DNA from: Rubinisphaera margarita
GTDB taxonomy: Bacteria > Planctomycetota > Planctomycetia > Planctomycetales > Planctomycetaceae
DNA length: 64,000 nt
Assembly (NCBI RefSeq): GCF_022267515.1
Contig: NZ_JAKFGB010000021.1
Coordinates: 1 to 64,000 of the forward strand
Direction: 5' to 3'
Below are positions 15,596 through 23,050 of the stretch, piece after piece. Positions within the stretch are counted from its first letter, which is position 1, and each line of letters opens with the position of its first letter. Made by a program: the position numbers and the translations under genes. The notes below the pieces were generated by a model. The model was not told where the DNA came from. It made no database searches and worked only from the letters and a program-made list of their open reading frames with translations.

Positions 15596-16504
15596 GTGAT
15601 CTATGTGTGTGAAGTTGTCGATCAATATACAGTAGGCTGTGCTGGCAAAGGCATGCGCCTTTCATGTGTCAGCGATCGGGGGAATGTGGTGTTATATGAT
15701 GGCGAGGGTGTAGTGTCGATGGAAGGGCGCGAGATCTACGCAAAGGCTATTATTGACCGGGAAGAAATGTTGCCGGTGTCGATTGGCAATACGAGTGGTG
15801 TTCCTGGGTTTTGGGCGCATTCGATGGCGCCTATGGGTGAAACGATCATGTGGTTCACCGATGAACTGGATGTGGTTCTTTCTGTAGAGTGTAGGATGGG
15901 GTGGGTTTTTCAGAGTAGTGCTAACGTTGCTGGAAGGGATATAATATTCGTACATGAGTCTGTGGATGGCCCTTTTGTAGACGGTCGTTGTGCTTCCACA
16001 TCGGTTTCGATGGAGAATAGCGAGGCGGATATTTTGCCGTGCCAGAACGTGTCATACTGGGATGGCGGAGTTGTCATTCATCATGAAGGAGTCTTAGAGA
16101 CTAAGCACGACTTAGAGGCGGAGTCGTTGATTGATGGTCCGTTTCTAATTGATTTTTGGCCGAAGTTTGTGGGCCGACACGAGACGGGCGACGTGTTTGC
16201 TCTTGGACAAGAAGCGATTGCGATTGGTCAGGGCAGCAAAGTGGATCGATTGAAGTGGGTTGGCGTCGTGCCGGGTAGATTCACGCAGTTGGGAAACATG
16301 ATCGTAACGTTCGACGATCGAAATATTGGGATCTGTAGCCTTAGCGAGAGGAGAATGTCCGTTGTCGCGTTACCGAAAAGCGAGGAAGAGCAATTTTTGA
16401 ACGTTTTGTGGGACGAGAGTAAAGGGGAAGGTGATATTGCGGCGTGGTTATTGACATCGACCAGTAGTGGAGCTACTAAAGTGCGCTCATTGCGGATTAG
16501 ATAG
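15596..16504 (+). CDS. Candidate immunity protein for cassette 3
   Basis: 302 residues from a GTG at 15596, with a G-rich GGGAGTGGGG stretch just upstream. There is no signal peptide and no family I can name. The sequence is dominated by short beta-strand segments with regularly spaced aromatic and glycine residues, which could fold as a small beta-propeller. It follows the ancestral stop of the ADP-ribosyltransferase-like toxin by 12 bases, so by position it is the immunity partner. That partner toxin is now frameshifted while this frame is intact, so it may persist as an orphan immunity gene. Codon use is AT-richer than in the metabolic genes. Confidence 0.5.
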   Translation: MIYVCEVVDQYTVGCAGKGMRLSCVSDRGNVVLYDGEGVVSMEGREIYAKAIIDREEMLPVSIGNTSGVPGFWAHSMAPMGETIMWFTDELDVVLSVECRMGWVFQSSANVAGRDIIFVHESVDGPFVDGRCASTSVSMENSEADILPCQNVSYWDGGVVIHHEGVLETKHDLEAESLIDGPFLIDFWPKFVGRHETGDVFALGQEAIAIGQGSKVDRLKWVGVVPGRFTQLGNMIVTFDDRNIGICSLSERRMSVVALPKSEEEQFLNVLWDESKGEGDIAAWLLTSTSSGATKVRSLRIR

Positions 16505-16523
16505 AGTCCTTCTGCTTATGGGA

Positions 16524-17640
16524 TGTGTTGGGCGCAAATCATTGCCGCGAAATGGGTTGAGCCTGGCAGACGAAGCTGCGGAATGAGTTGGGTGAAATGG
16601 AAGGGCAGGGGGAGATGTTAACTGATGGCGCAAGTTCACCGTCACGCGCGACGAGGCGCTCGCCGATTTTCTATACAGCTTTCTTCGCAAACGACTTCAC
16701 CAGCCCACCCACGTACGACCCCACCTCAAGCTCGTCGAACGCAATCGTCACTACCTCGTCCAGCAGCTCCCGGATCGGCGGCAGATGATCCCGCTCCATG
16801 TGGCTCCGGTGATGGTTGTAATACTTCACGAACGAATCCGTCACGTAATCGAGGTGCCGCCTTCCGAACACTATGAACTTGTTGAGACACTCCAGCTTGA
16901 TCGTCTCAATGAATCGCTCACAACGGCCGTTCAATTTCTGTGATGCCTTTGGCAGCGGATTGGTCTTCATGTTCTGAGCCTTCACGGTCTCTCTGAACTT
17001 CCGCGTGAACTTCGCATCCAGGTCGTGCACTACGATCGCTGGCTTCTTATCTCGCTCCTGAGTCTGCTCCGCAAACCACTTCGTCTGTCGGCAGACCCAG
17101 GCTGAGTCGGGCCGGTACGTTGACTCCGTCACGATCGCTTCCCGCGTTTGCATGTTGAGGAAAAACGAGCATGTAATGATTGCGCATGTCTCGTGCGGTC
17201 ATCGACTTGACCGAGAAGAAATCGCATCCCCGCAGAGTCTCGCCATTTCGGTTCAGAAAGTCGGTCCACGAGTCGGACGTTCGATCTGGCCCTGGCTCGA
17301 TCCCGTGTTCTTTGAGGATGTTCCTGACCGTCTGCCGGCTGATGTTCTTGATGCCGAGTTTCCGCATTTAGCCGATAATTCGGGTGTAAGGGTGGTCTTG
17401 GCGATCTCGATGGCGAGTTCCCTGATCTCCCGCGGCTTCCGCTGACCGCCTTTGGGATTCGCGGGCTTCGGCTTGCTCCCGTTCGCTTCCCGCACCCACC
17501 GCAGGAGCGTCGATGGCGAGACGATCGTGATCAACTCGCGAATTGGCTGACCGACTTGCTTGCCATACTTGAGCAGTATCTCCCGCTCCCTGGTCGTGCG
17601 GAATCTACGGAGAAACTCGCCAATTACGCAGTATTACCGC
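16524..17640 (-). mobile_element. Degenerate rve-type insertion sequence
   Basis: One end starts at 16524 with TGTGTTGGGCGCAAATC, a relative of the termini at 7811 and 10755. The transposase frames run leftwards from about 17640. The opposite terminus cannot be located, so the element may be truncated near 17640. It closes the right side of the toxin-cassette island. Confidence 0.65.
16671..17640 (-). pseudogene. Integrase-core transposase broken by frameshifts
   Basis: Three minus-strand frames join into one transposase. The first (from about 17640 to 17370) holds a helix-turn-helix region (STLLRWVREANG). The second (17367 to about 17160) holds GIKNISRQTVRNILKEHGI and GCDFFSVKSM with the first catalytic Asp. 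The third (17153-16671) holds VVHDLDAKFT and the Glu-containing CERFIETIKLECLN. At least two frameshifts, near 17370 and 17155, inactivate it. Family: rve/DDE integrase core, IS3/IS481-like. Confidence 0.8.
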
Positions 17641-17870
17641 TACGGAATGTTCCGGTCTGCAACGGTTTGCAAAAGTTTGGGTTCGACGTGAAATGACTGC
17701 GTGTTGAGCTTTAAGACCGCTCGGCTGAATATCGCAGGTCGGCTACGGATCCGAAGCGTCAACTACGGGTGACACCTCTCCTGATGGCAGAATGTCGTTC
17801 AACAAAGAGGGAGACAGTACGCCTCGGAAAGCTCAGAAGCCGCTTTCTCATCAAGAGATTGCCCAATTGC
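17641..17870. other. Intergenic stretch, no supported gene
   Basis: 230 bases between the IS remnant and the regulator gene. A plus-strand reading from 17793 (MSFNKEGDSTPRKAQKPLS) could be a fragment of a lost gene, but it runs into the regulator's 3' end in antisense, and I do not support it as a gene. Confidence 0.3.
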
Positions 17871-18287
17871 TCAAATTCGGTTCAGTCGTCGTTGTGAGGG
17901 GGCGACATCGGCCAGGGTTACGCTGTTGAGGTACTCTTGCTGAATCCGTTCGGCCTCTGCCAGAACCCCCTTCAACTTGCAGAAGGAGTCAATGATGCAA
18001 GATCTGTCAGTACCGACACAACTCAGCAGGTGTGTGTTGCCTTCCACACGCGCGATGACCTCCCCCACCCGGATCTCTTCCGGCCGTCTGGCGAGTTCGA
18101 TCCCACCACCTATGCCACGGATACTACGGATGTAACCGAGGCGATTGAGGAGTGTGACGACCTTCGCGACGTGATGCACCGAGATCTGAAACAGCGCAGC
18201 GACATCCTGAATGGTTGCTCGCTCTTCACGGGTCGCGAGATACATCAGGGTTCGCAGGCAGTAATCGGTTTGGGTGGTCAGCTGCAT
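17871..18287 (-). CDS. nsrR: Rrf2-family regulator, NsrR-like
   Basis: 138 residues from the ATG at 18287. Longer frames exist upstream, but MQLTTQTDYCLRTLMYLA is the standard Rrf2/NsrR opening. The winged helix (about 1-70) includes the recognition-helix stretch VHHVAKVVTLLNRLGY and the RGIGGGIEL wing. Three cysteines, Cys90, Cys97 and Cys103 (C-x6-C-x5-C), fall where NsrR binds its NO-sensitive Fe-S cluster, and SFCKLK after the last one is also NsrR-like. NsrR proteins repress NO- and nitrite-responsive genes and let go when NO damages the cluster. The gene is divergent from the heme/Rieske/reductase genes, the usual layout for a local regulator. A different Rrf2 sensor cannot be excluded. 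Confidence 0.75.
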   Translation of the reverse strand: MQLTTQTDYCLRTLMYLATREERATIQDVAALFQISVHHVAKVVTLLNRLGYIRSIRGIGGGIELARRPEEIRVGEVIARVEGNTHLLSCVGTDRSCIIDSFCKLKGVLAEAERIQQEYLNSVTLADVAPSQRRLNRI

Positions 18288-18635
18288 GGAATCTCGTTCG
18301 CACGGACAAGTCGATCTCAGGCTTGGTTTCTCGCTGATGCTGAGGTCGGAAGACCGGCTATGAGCGTGATCGTTGGAGGGGCTGGCGACGGGCTCAGCCA
18401 CCACAACTGATGGGATCCGGGATGTAGATCGCAGTGCGAGATGTCGACCCATAAGGTTCTCATGAGTCGCTTCAGCCTCAGAAGACGTTCGAGCCATTGT
18501 AGTCCGGTCAGAGGATTTCTGCCACAGCGAAGCAGGCTATCGACGAGACTTCCGTAGCTCTCTCAGGCAGTGACCACGAGATTGATTGCGAGTAACAACT
18601 GCAGCGGACTTGATCGATTCATTGAACCAGATCTA

Positions 18636-18680
18636 TTGACGTTTCTGTCCGTACTTCTTTACAGTTCGAAACACGTACGG
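18636..18680 (+). promoter_or_regulatory. Candidate promoter with overlapping inverted-repeat operator
   Basis: TTGACG (18636-18641) and TACAGT (18660-18665) form a plausible sigma70-type pair with an 18-base spacer, pointing to the heme-protein gene. The inverted repeat CCGTAC (18649-18654) / GTACGG (18675-18680) overlaps the spacer and start region, where a repressor would act. It does not match the published NsrR consensus well, so the regulator assignment is an inference. Confidence 0.4.
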
Positions 18681-18769
18681 TTTATGCGTGTTTTAATCGG
18701 GCGAACGTCAGCACATGCCGGAGCGTCCGATGCTTCCACATCTAACTTCGTATGCGGGGGGAAGAACTG

Positions 18770-19336
18770 ATGAAGTATGTGACGTCCGGAATCGCCATGC
18801 TGTCCCTAACAATCGCATTTGGAGTCCTGGTCACTGCAGCCGTGTTCGCGAAAGACGTGAAGTCCACGAAGAGAGCAGCAGAAGAGGCGACTGCCCAGCC
18901 GGAGCCAGCCGCTGTGAAGCGAGCCCAAAAGCTTGTGAAAGAGCTGGATAACATCTTCAAGCAGACGATCGTTCTCATTACGGACAAGTATGTCCACGAC
19001 GAAGAAGATTTTGCCGCCGGGAGCGCTGCGGTCCTTCTGTTCGAAACGATCTCCGAGGGAGGAGACAATAAGGTCCGGCTGCTCGATGTGACCGGCGAAC
19101 CTTACGATCCCGAGAATGTGGCTCAGGATGCGTTCGAGAAGGAAGGTGTTTCGCGGCTCAAGAAAGGGGCCGCCGGCTACGAGCAGGTCGTCGAAAAGGA
19201 AGGTCTGTCCTATCTCCGTTCGATGACGCCGGTTCCCGTTGTGATGCAGAAATGCGTGATGTGTCATCCTCACTACGAGGGTGTCAAAAAGGGAGCCCCC
19301 ATCGGTGCGATCAGCTATACCGTGCCGATTGACTGA
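18770..19336 (+). CDS. Periplasmic single-heme c-type protein (DUF3365/Tll0287-like)
   Basis: 188 residues starting at the ATG at 18770, which follows a G-rich GGGGGGAAG site. The in-frame ATG at 18752 overlaps that site and is less likely. A signal peptide or N-terminal anchor covers residues 7-28. A helical region follows, then a PAS-like segment and one heme motif CVMCH at 162-166, as in DUF3365 (Tll0287-like) proteins. That family is often attached to redox sensors or small-molecule signalling. Here it stands alone as the first gene downstream of the NsrR-type regulator. It may be a heme-based ligand sensor or an electron carrier; the sequence does not decide. Confidence 0.75.
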   Translation: MKYVTSGIAMLSLTIAFGVLVTAAVFAKDVKSTKRAAEEATAQPEPAAVKRAQKLVKELDNIFKQTIVLITDKYVHDEEDFAAGSAAVLLFETISEGGDNKVRLLDVTGEPYDPENVAQDAFEKEGVSRLKKGAAGYEQVVEKEGLSYLRSMTPVPVVMQKCVMCHPHYEGVKKGAPIGAISYTVPID

Positions 19337-19410
19337 GACTTCGTGAGAACGCCGCGTGGCGCTGGATCGTTAATCAATTGCAGCCGCGACGCGTTCGCGT
19401 TCTCGAAGTC
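19337..19410 (+). terminator. Intercistronic stem-loop, possible attenuator
   Basis: GACTTC-(GT)-GAGAACGC at 19337-19352 pairs with GCGTTCTC-GAAGTC at 19397-19410, giving 14 base pairs with a 2-base bulge and a ~44-base loop. The right arm is followed by GCTTTTC. It lies immediately after the stop of the heme protein and before the Rieske gene. It could lower expression of the downstream genes or protect the upstream message. Confidence 0.45.
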
Positions 19411-19464
19411 GCTTTTCAACGCATGCCAGCGTTGTGTTGCTAATCGCTTAACTGAGGGAACGTG

Positions 19465-19791
19465 ATGAAGGATGCAGTCAGAATCGCGAATCGCGCGGAT
19501 TTTGCCACCACATCTGCACAGGTCGTTGAGTTTGCAGGCAGAGATGTCGTGGTGTTCGCGATCGGCGAGAACTTTTACGCAGTTGATAACTACTGTCCTC
19601 ATGCCGGTTATACCCTGCACGATGGCGAGCTGAACGGGACCACTGTTGCCTGCGCGCTCCACGGTGCGGAGTTTGATCTGACAACTGGGAAGTGCGTGGG
19701 CGGAGTTCCCTGTGAAGACATCACCGCCTACGACGTGATCATCGATGAGGAAGGCGATATCTCGATCGGGATGGAACAGATTGACGAATAA
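19465..19791 (+). CDS. Rieske [2Fe-2S] protein, NirD/ferredoxin-like
   Basis: 108 residues from the ATG at 19465; a GTG lies immediately before it. The Rieske ligands are complete: Cys44 and His46 in CPHAG, Cys63 and His66 in CALHG. The protein has no signal peptide and no catalytic iron domain, so it is a small cytoplasmic electron-transfer protein or a reductase small subunit, like NirD of assimilatory nitrite reductase. The siroheme reductase gene begins 114 bases downstream, which supports electron transfer to that enzyme. Between the two is a GCCACGTGGC palindrome (19805-19814) of unknown meaning. Confidence 0.82.
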   Translation: MKDAVRIANRADFATTSAQVVEFAGRDVVVFAIGENFYAVDNYCPHAGYTLHDGELNGTTVACALHGAEFDLTTGKCVGGVPCEDITAYDVIIDEEGDISIGMEQIDE

Positions 19792-19904
19792 TCGCCCCAC
19801 TTCGGCCACGTGGCGGGAATTGCTTCATCAGCGCGTGATTCATTACATCTCATGAAGTCTCTTTAACAGAACAACTCAGGTCTACGGGAATAGAAAGAAT
19901 CGTG

Positions 19905-21698
19905 ATGACGCGCGAAGGATCCGACGAGAAGTTATCTAAGGTCGAACTGATCAAGGAAGCCAGCGTGGGGCTGCGTGGCAGCATCGCCGCCGAGTTGGCA
20001 GATTCCGCCACCGATCGTGTCGAAGATGCGACGACCAAATTGCTCAAATTTCATGGAACATATCAGCAGGACGATCGTGATCTGCGTCTCTCACGACGCA
20101 AAGAAGGTTTGGACAAGGCCTATTCCTTCATGGTGCGGAATCGCATTCCTGGGGGAAAGATGACGGCTGCCCAGTTCCTGGGGGAACTTGATATCGCCGA
20201 TGAACTCGGCAACGGAACGATCCGGATCACGACTCGGCAGAGTATTCAGTTGCACGGAGTAGTGAAGGGCAATCTCTGGGACGTCATCCACCGGATCAAT
20301 GAGATTGGGCTTTCCACACAGTCCGCTTGCGGAGACGTGACACGAAACGTGTGTTGCTGTCCGGCACCGCTGCGTCAGGACAGTTTGCGGGACGAACTTC
20401 AGGAGCTTTCCGATCAGATCGCACAGTTCGTACGCCCTCGAACTGGTGCCTATCATGAAATCTGGATTCGCGACCTCGACACGGGAGAGAGTCAGCAGAT
20501 CGACGCGGTGTCTGAGAGCGAGCCGGAGCCTCTCTACGGCAACCTGTATCTGCCTAGAAAGTTCAAGATTGGGCTCGCGCTGTGCGACGACAATTGCATT
20601 GATGTTTACGATCAGGATCTTGGACTTCTGGCCGTCACGGAAGGAGACCGCTTGCTCGGTTTCAACGTCCTTGTCGGTGGAGGGATGGGGACAACTCCCA
20701 GCAAGAAGAATTGCTTTCCAGCGCTTGCGCATCGTATGGCGTTCGTCACTCGCGAAGAACTGTTTCCAGTGATTGCCGCAATCATCATGGTGCAACGGGA
20801 TTTCGGAAACCGGGAGGATCGCAGTCAGGCGCGGATGAAGTATCTGATTCACAATTGGGGACTGCCGCGTTTCAAAGCCAAGGTCGAGGAATATCTCTCG
20901 CAAGGCGAAGCGTATTGCAACGTCCCTGAAGGAACTGTTCCTCGTCCACTTGCCGATCCGCATCGGGCTGATGTCACCGGGCATGACGACCACATGGGGT
21001 GGCACGAGCAGGCCGACGGAAAATGGTTCCTGGGATTGCCCATCGAGAATGGACGGGTGAAGGACGAGGGGAACCTCAGGTTGAAGACCGCTTTGCGGCA
21101 GCTGTTCTCGGAACATGTCCCGACTGCTCGACTAACAGCTCAGCAGAACATCCTGCTTTGTGATCTCGATGAGACTCAGCGTCCCATTATAGAACAGATT
21201 CTGGCTGAACATGGTGTTGACACTGTTGGACAGATCAGCAACGTCCGCCGATTTTCATTCGCCTGTCCTGCTCTGCCGACATGCGGTCTGGCCGTTACGG
21301 AGAGCGAGCGGGCATTGCCGTCTGTGCTCTCAGAGCTCGAGGCCGAGCTTGCTGAGATGGGGCTCGCTGAAGAGAAGTTCACAATACGGATGACCGGGTG
21401 TCCGAACGGCTGCGCGAGGCCATACAACGCTGACATTGGTCTGGTCGGCCGGAGTGTCGACGGTAAGACCAAAGAAGGCAAATACACGATCTTCGTCGGC
21501 GGGAATCTGATCGGGACCCGTTTGAACGTTGTCTATAAGGACATGGTGCTCCGAAGCGAGATCGTTTCAGAGTTGCGCCCGATGCTGATCTGCTTTCAGG
21601 AGAATCGGAAGCCCGGGGAATCTCTGGGTGACTTCTGCCATCGCTGGGGTGTTGAATCGCTTCCTCTGTCGACCGATGATCGTGCATCGGCGTCTTAA
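19905..21698 (+). CDS. cysI: Siroheme [4Fe-4S] sulfite (or nitrite) reductase, CysI-type
   Basis: 597 residues from the ATG at 19905. It has the double ferrite-like repeat of siroheme reductases and the four cluster/siroheme cysteines Cys454 and Cys460 (CPALPTC) and Cys499 and Cys503 (CPNGC). Anion-binding basic residues are present in TRQSIQLHG, GDVTRNVCC and LPRKFKIG, matching the CysI positions. CysI-type enzymes reduce sulfite to sulfide with six electrons, and relatives reduce nitrite to ammonia. No CysJ flavoprotein is nearby, so a ferredoxin or the adjacent Rieske protein is the likely donor. The CysI-like SESERALP block favours sulfite; the NsrR-type regulator favours nitrite or NO stress. 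The gene symbol reflects sequence type only. Confidence 0.85.
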   Translation: MTREGSDEKLSKVELIKEASVGLRGSIAAELADSATDRVEDATTKLLKFHGTYQQDDRDLRLSRRKEGLDKAYSFMVRNRIPGGKMTAAQFLGELDIADELGNGTIRITTRQSIQLHGVVKGNLWDVIHRINEIGLSTQSACGDVTRNVCCCPAPLRQDSLRDELQELSDQIAQFVRPRTGAYHEIWIRDLDTGESQQIDAVSESEPEPLYGNLYLPRKFKIGLALCDDNCIDVYDQDLGLLAVTEGDRLLGFNVLVGGGMGTTPSKKNCFPALAHRMAFVTREELFPVIAAIIMVQRDFGNREDRSQARMKYLIHNWGLPRFKAKVEEYLSQGEAYCNVPEGTVPRPLADPHRADVTGHDDHMGWHEQADGKWFLGLPIENGRVKDEGNLRLKTALRQLFSEHVPTARLTAQQNILLCDLDETQRPIIEQILAEHGVDTVGQISNVRRFSFACPALPTCGLAVTESERALPSVLSELEAELAEMGLAEEKFTIRMTGCPNGCARPYNADIGLVGRSVDGKTKEGKYTIFVGGNLIGTRLNVVYKDMVLRSEIVSELRPMLICFQENRKPGESLGDFCHRWGVESLPLSTDDRASAS

Positions 21699-21722
21699 TG
21701 CCGGACAGATGGAGATTGCAAG

Positions 21723-22178
21723 ATGCTGATTCAGCAGTTCCCTGTTCGTCCACTCTATGGAATCGAAGTACGAGCTTCCGTGCTTAGCCGCGATGAAATC
21801 TTCTCTCTCTGGAAGCACTTCGAAGAGGAGAATATCGCGGATCAGATTCCCGCCCGAGTGGATGGTCGACTCATTGCCGCCTATCACAGTTACGAAGAGA
21901 ACAACTTCCGCACGTGTTCGCATTTTCTAGGATGTGAAGTGATCGACGTACCCTGCGCTGCGGATGGATTCTGCCTGCGTGAGATCCCCGCCGGAGAATA
22001 TGCGGTCTTCCAGGCACGAGGCGAGATGCCTTTGGCCCTGCTGGACACCTGGACTCAGATCAACGATCTGGAACTGTGTCGAAATTTCTCGCTCGATTTC
22101 GAGGTGTACGATCCCGCGATTCCAGGCCAGGTGCAGATCTTCGTGGGAATACATTCCAAGTTTGCGATTCTGAGATGA
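21723..22178 (+). CDS. GyrI-like / AraC effector-binding-domain protein
   Basis: 151 residues, starting 24 bases after the reductase gene on the same strand. It is a stand-alone effector-binding domain of the GyrI/AraC-E type. Features are an N-terminal RPLYGIEVRAS strand, the central CSHFLGCEVIDV and the IPAGEYAVFQARGEMP turn typical of the fold, and a final DFEVYDP strand block. Such proteins bind small hydrophobic ligands or inhibit partner proteins. There is no DNA-binding domain. Its place in the operon suggests it handles a metabolite or stress ligand of the reductase pathway, but this is an inference. Confidence 0.7.
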   Translation: MLIQQFPVRPLYGIEVRASVLSRDEIFSLWKHFEEENIADQIPARVDGRLIAAYHSYEENNFRTCSHFLGCEVIDVPCAADGFCLREIPAGEYAVFQARGEMPLALLDTWTQINDLELCRNFSLDFEVYDPAIPGQVQIFVGIHSKFAILR

Positions 22179-22295
22179 GTCGGGACCAATCTTGACCGAG
22201 GAGGTGATGAGGAGGTTGGTAAGGAGACCCGCTGAACGAACTATTGATGCCTATGGCAACCTCACCTGTAAAAGATGAATCACAAAGGATGACCG

Positions 22296-22631
22296 ATGGC
22301 GCTGGACCACGCAAACCCTGGAGAGCTGATCGAGCTCAGGCCGCTGTCAGAACGACAGGGAAACGGTCGCACCTATACGGTCGCCAAGAGCGAAGATCTC
22401 GAGCTTATTCGGCTCATTTTGAAAGCTGGAAAAGAGATTGCCACGCATAGCGCCCGCGGGACGCTCGTCGTGCACTGTCTCGAAGGCAAAGTGAACTTCG
22501 AGGTGCACGGAAAGACTCATGAAATGCAGGCAGGCAGTCTCCTCTATCTGACCGGTGGAGAACCACACGCTCTGAAGGCCGTCGAGGATTCATCTCTTCT
22601 TCTGACGATTATTCTTCCAGAGCACGCGTAG
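22296..22631 (+). CDS. Small single-domain cupin
   Basis: 111 residues, with AAAGGA upstream of the ATG at 22296. It has one cupin barrel: motif 1 around KEIATHSARGTLVVHCLEGKVNFEVHG and motif 2 around GSLLYLTGGEPHAL. Metal ligands look reduced compared with classical cupins (one His near 50, one in EPHAL), so it may bind a metal weakly or act as a sensor. It is the last gene of the NsrR-type cluster. Similar small cupins accompany nitrosative-stress genes in other bacteria, but no specific function is visible. Confidence 0.72.
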   Translation: MALDHANPGELIELRPLSERQGNGRTYTVAKSEDLELIRLILKAGKEIATHSARGTLVVHCLEGKVNFEVHGKTHEMQAGSLLYLTGGEPHALKAVEDSSLLLTIILPEHA

Positions 22632-23050
22632 AGAGCAGAGTCTGCTGCAGTCGTCTGATGGGGCTGGCAGGATGCCGAGGCCATCGCCGATCGTCTGGGA
22701 TGTCCGTTTCTCCAGCGACCGGTCCAGCGATAACGCGCATCTCGTCTGGCCGCCGCGACTGACTTCTACGCCGGCTGATCGTCCTGGCCGAAAGCCAGAG
22801 AATGAGCAGGTTGTGCGTGCGTCTGGAGAATGTGATTCCGTACCGAACGGAGTAAGATCATGTGAGGAGCTTCCAGTTCGCCTGCGGTCTCCCCGTGCCC
22901 AACCGTCAGCGGTGACGAGGTGCGATCCTCCTCTTGAATGGATGGGGGAGCCGAAGCTGGGTTGGGGAGATCATTTGACGCCGGAACATTCGCGTCGAGC
23001 GATTGAAAGAATCGCAGTCGGCCAACCATTGCAAATCGATTGAATACTTT
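22632..23050. other. Intergenic stretch, no supported gene
   Basis: 419 bases between the cupin and the double sulfatase. One frame reads DAEAIADRLGCPFLQRPVQR and then stops at once, possibly a remnant. I see no clear terminator and no convincing promoter for the sulfatase. Confidence 0.3.

Noticed and set aside
20091..21116. 341-codon minus-strand open frame
   Set aside because: Antisense to the CysI-type reductase, whose cysteine and basic active-site residues are all conserved.
22650..22740. Short conserved-looking peptide DAEAIADRLGCPFLQRP
   Set aside because: Only about 20 codons before a stop, with no start or ribosome site. It may be a remnant but cannot be assigned.
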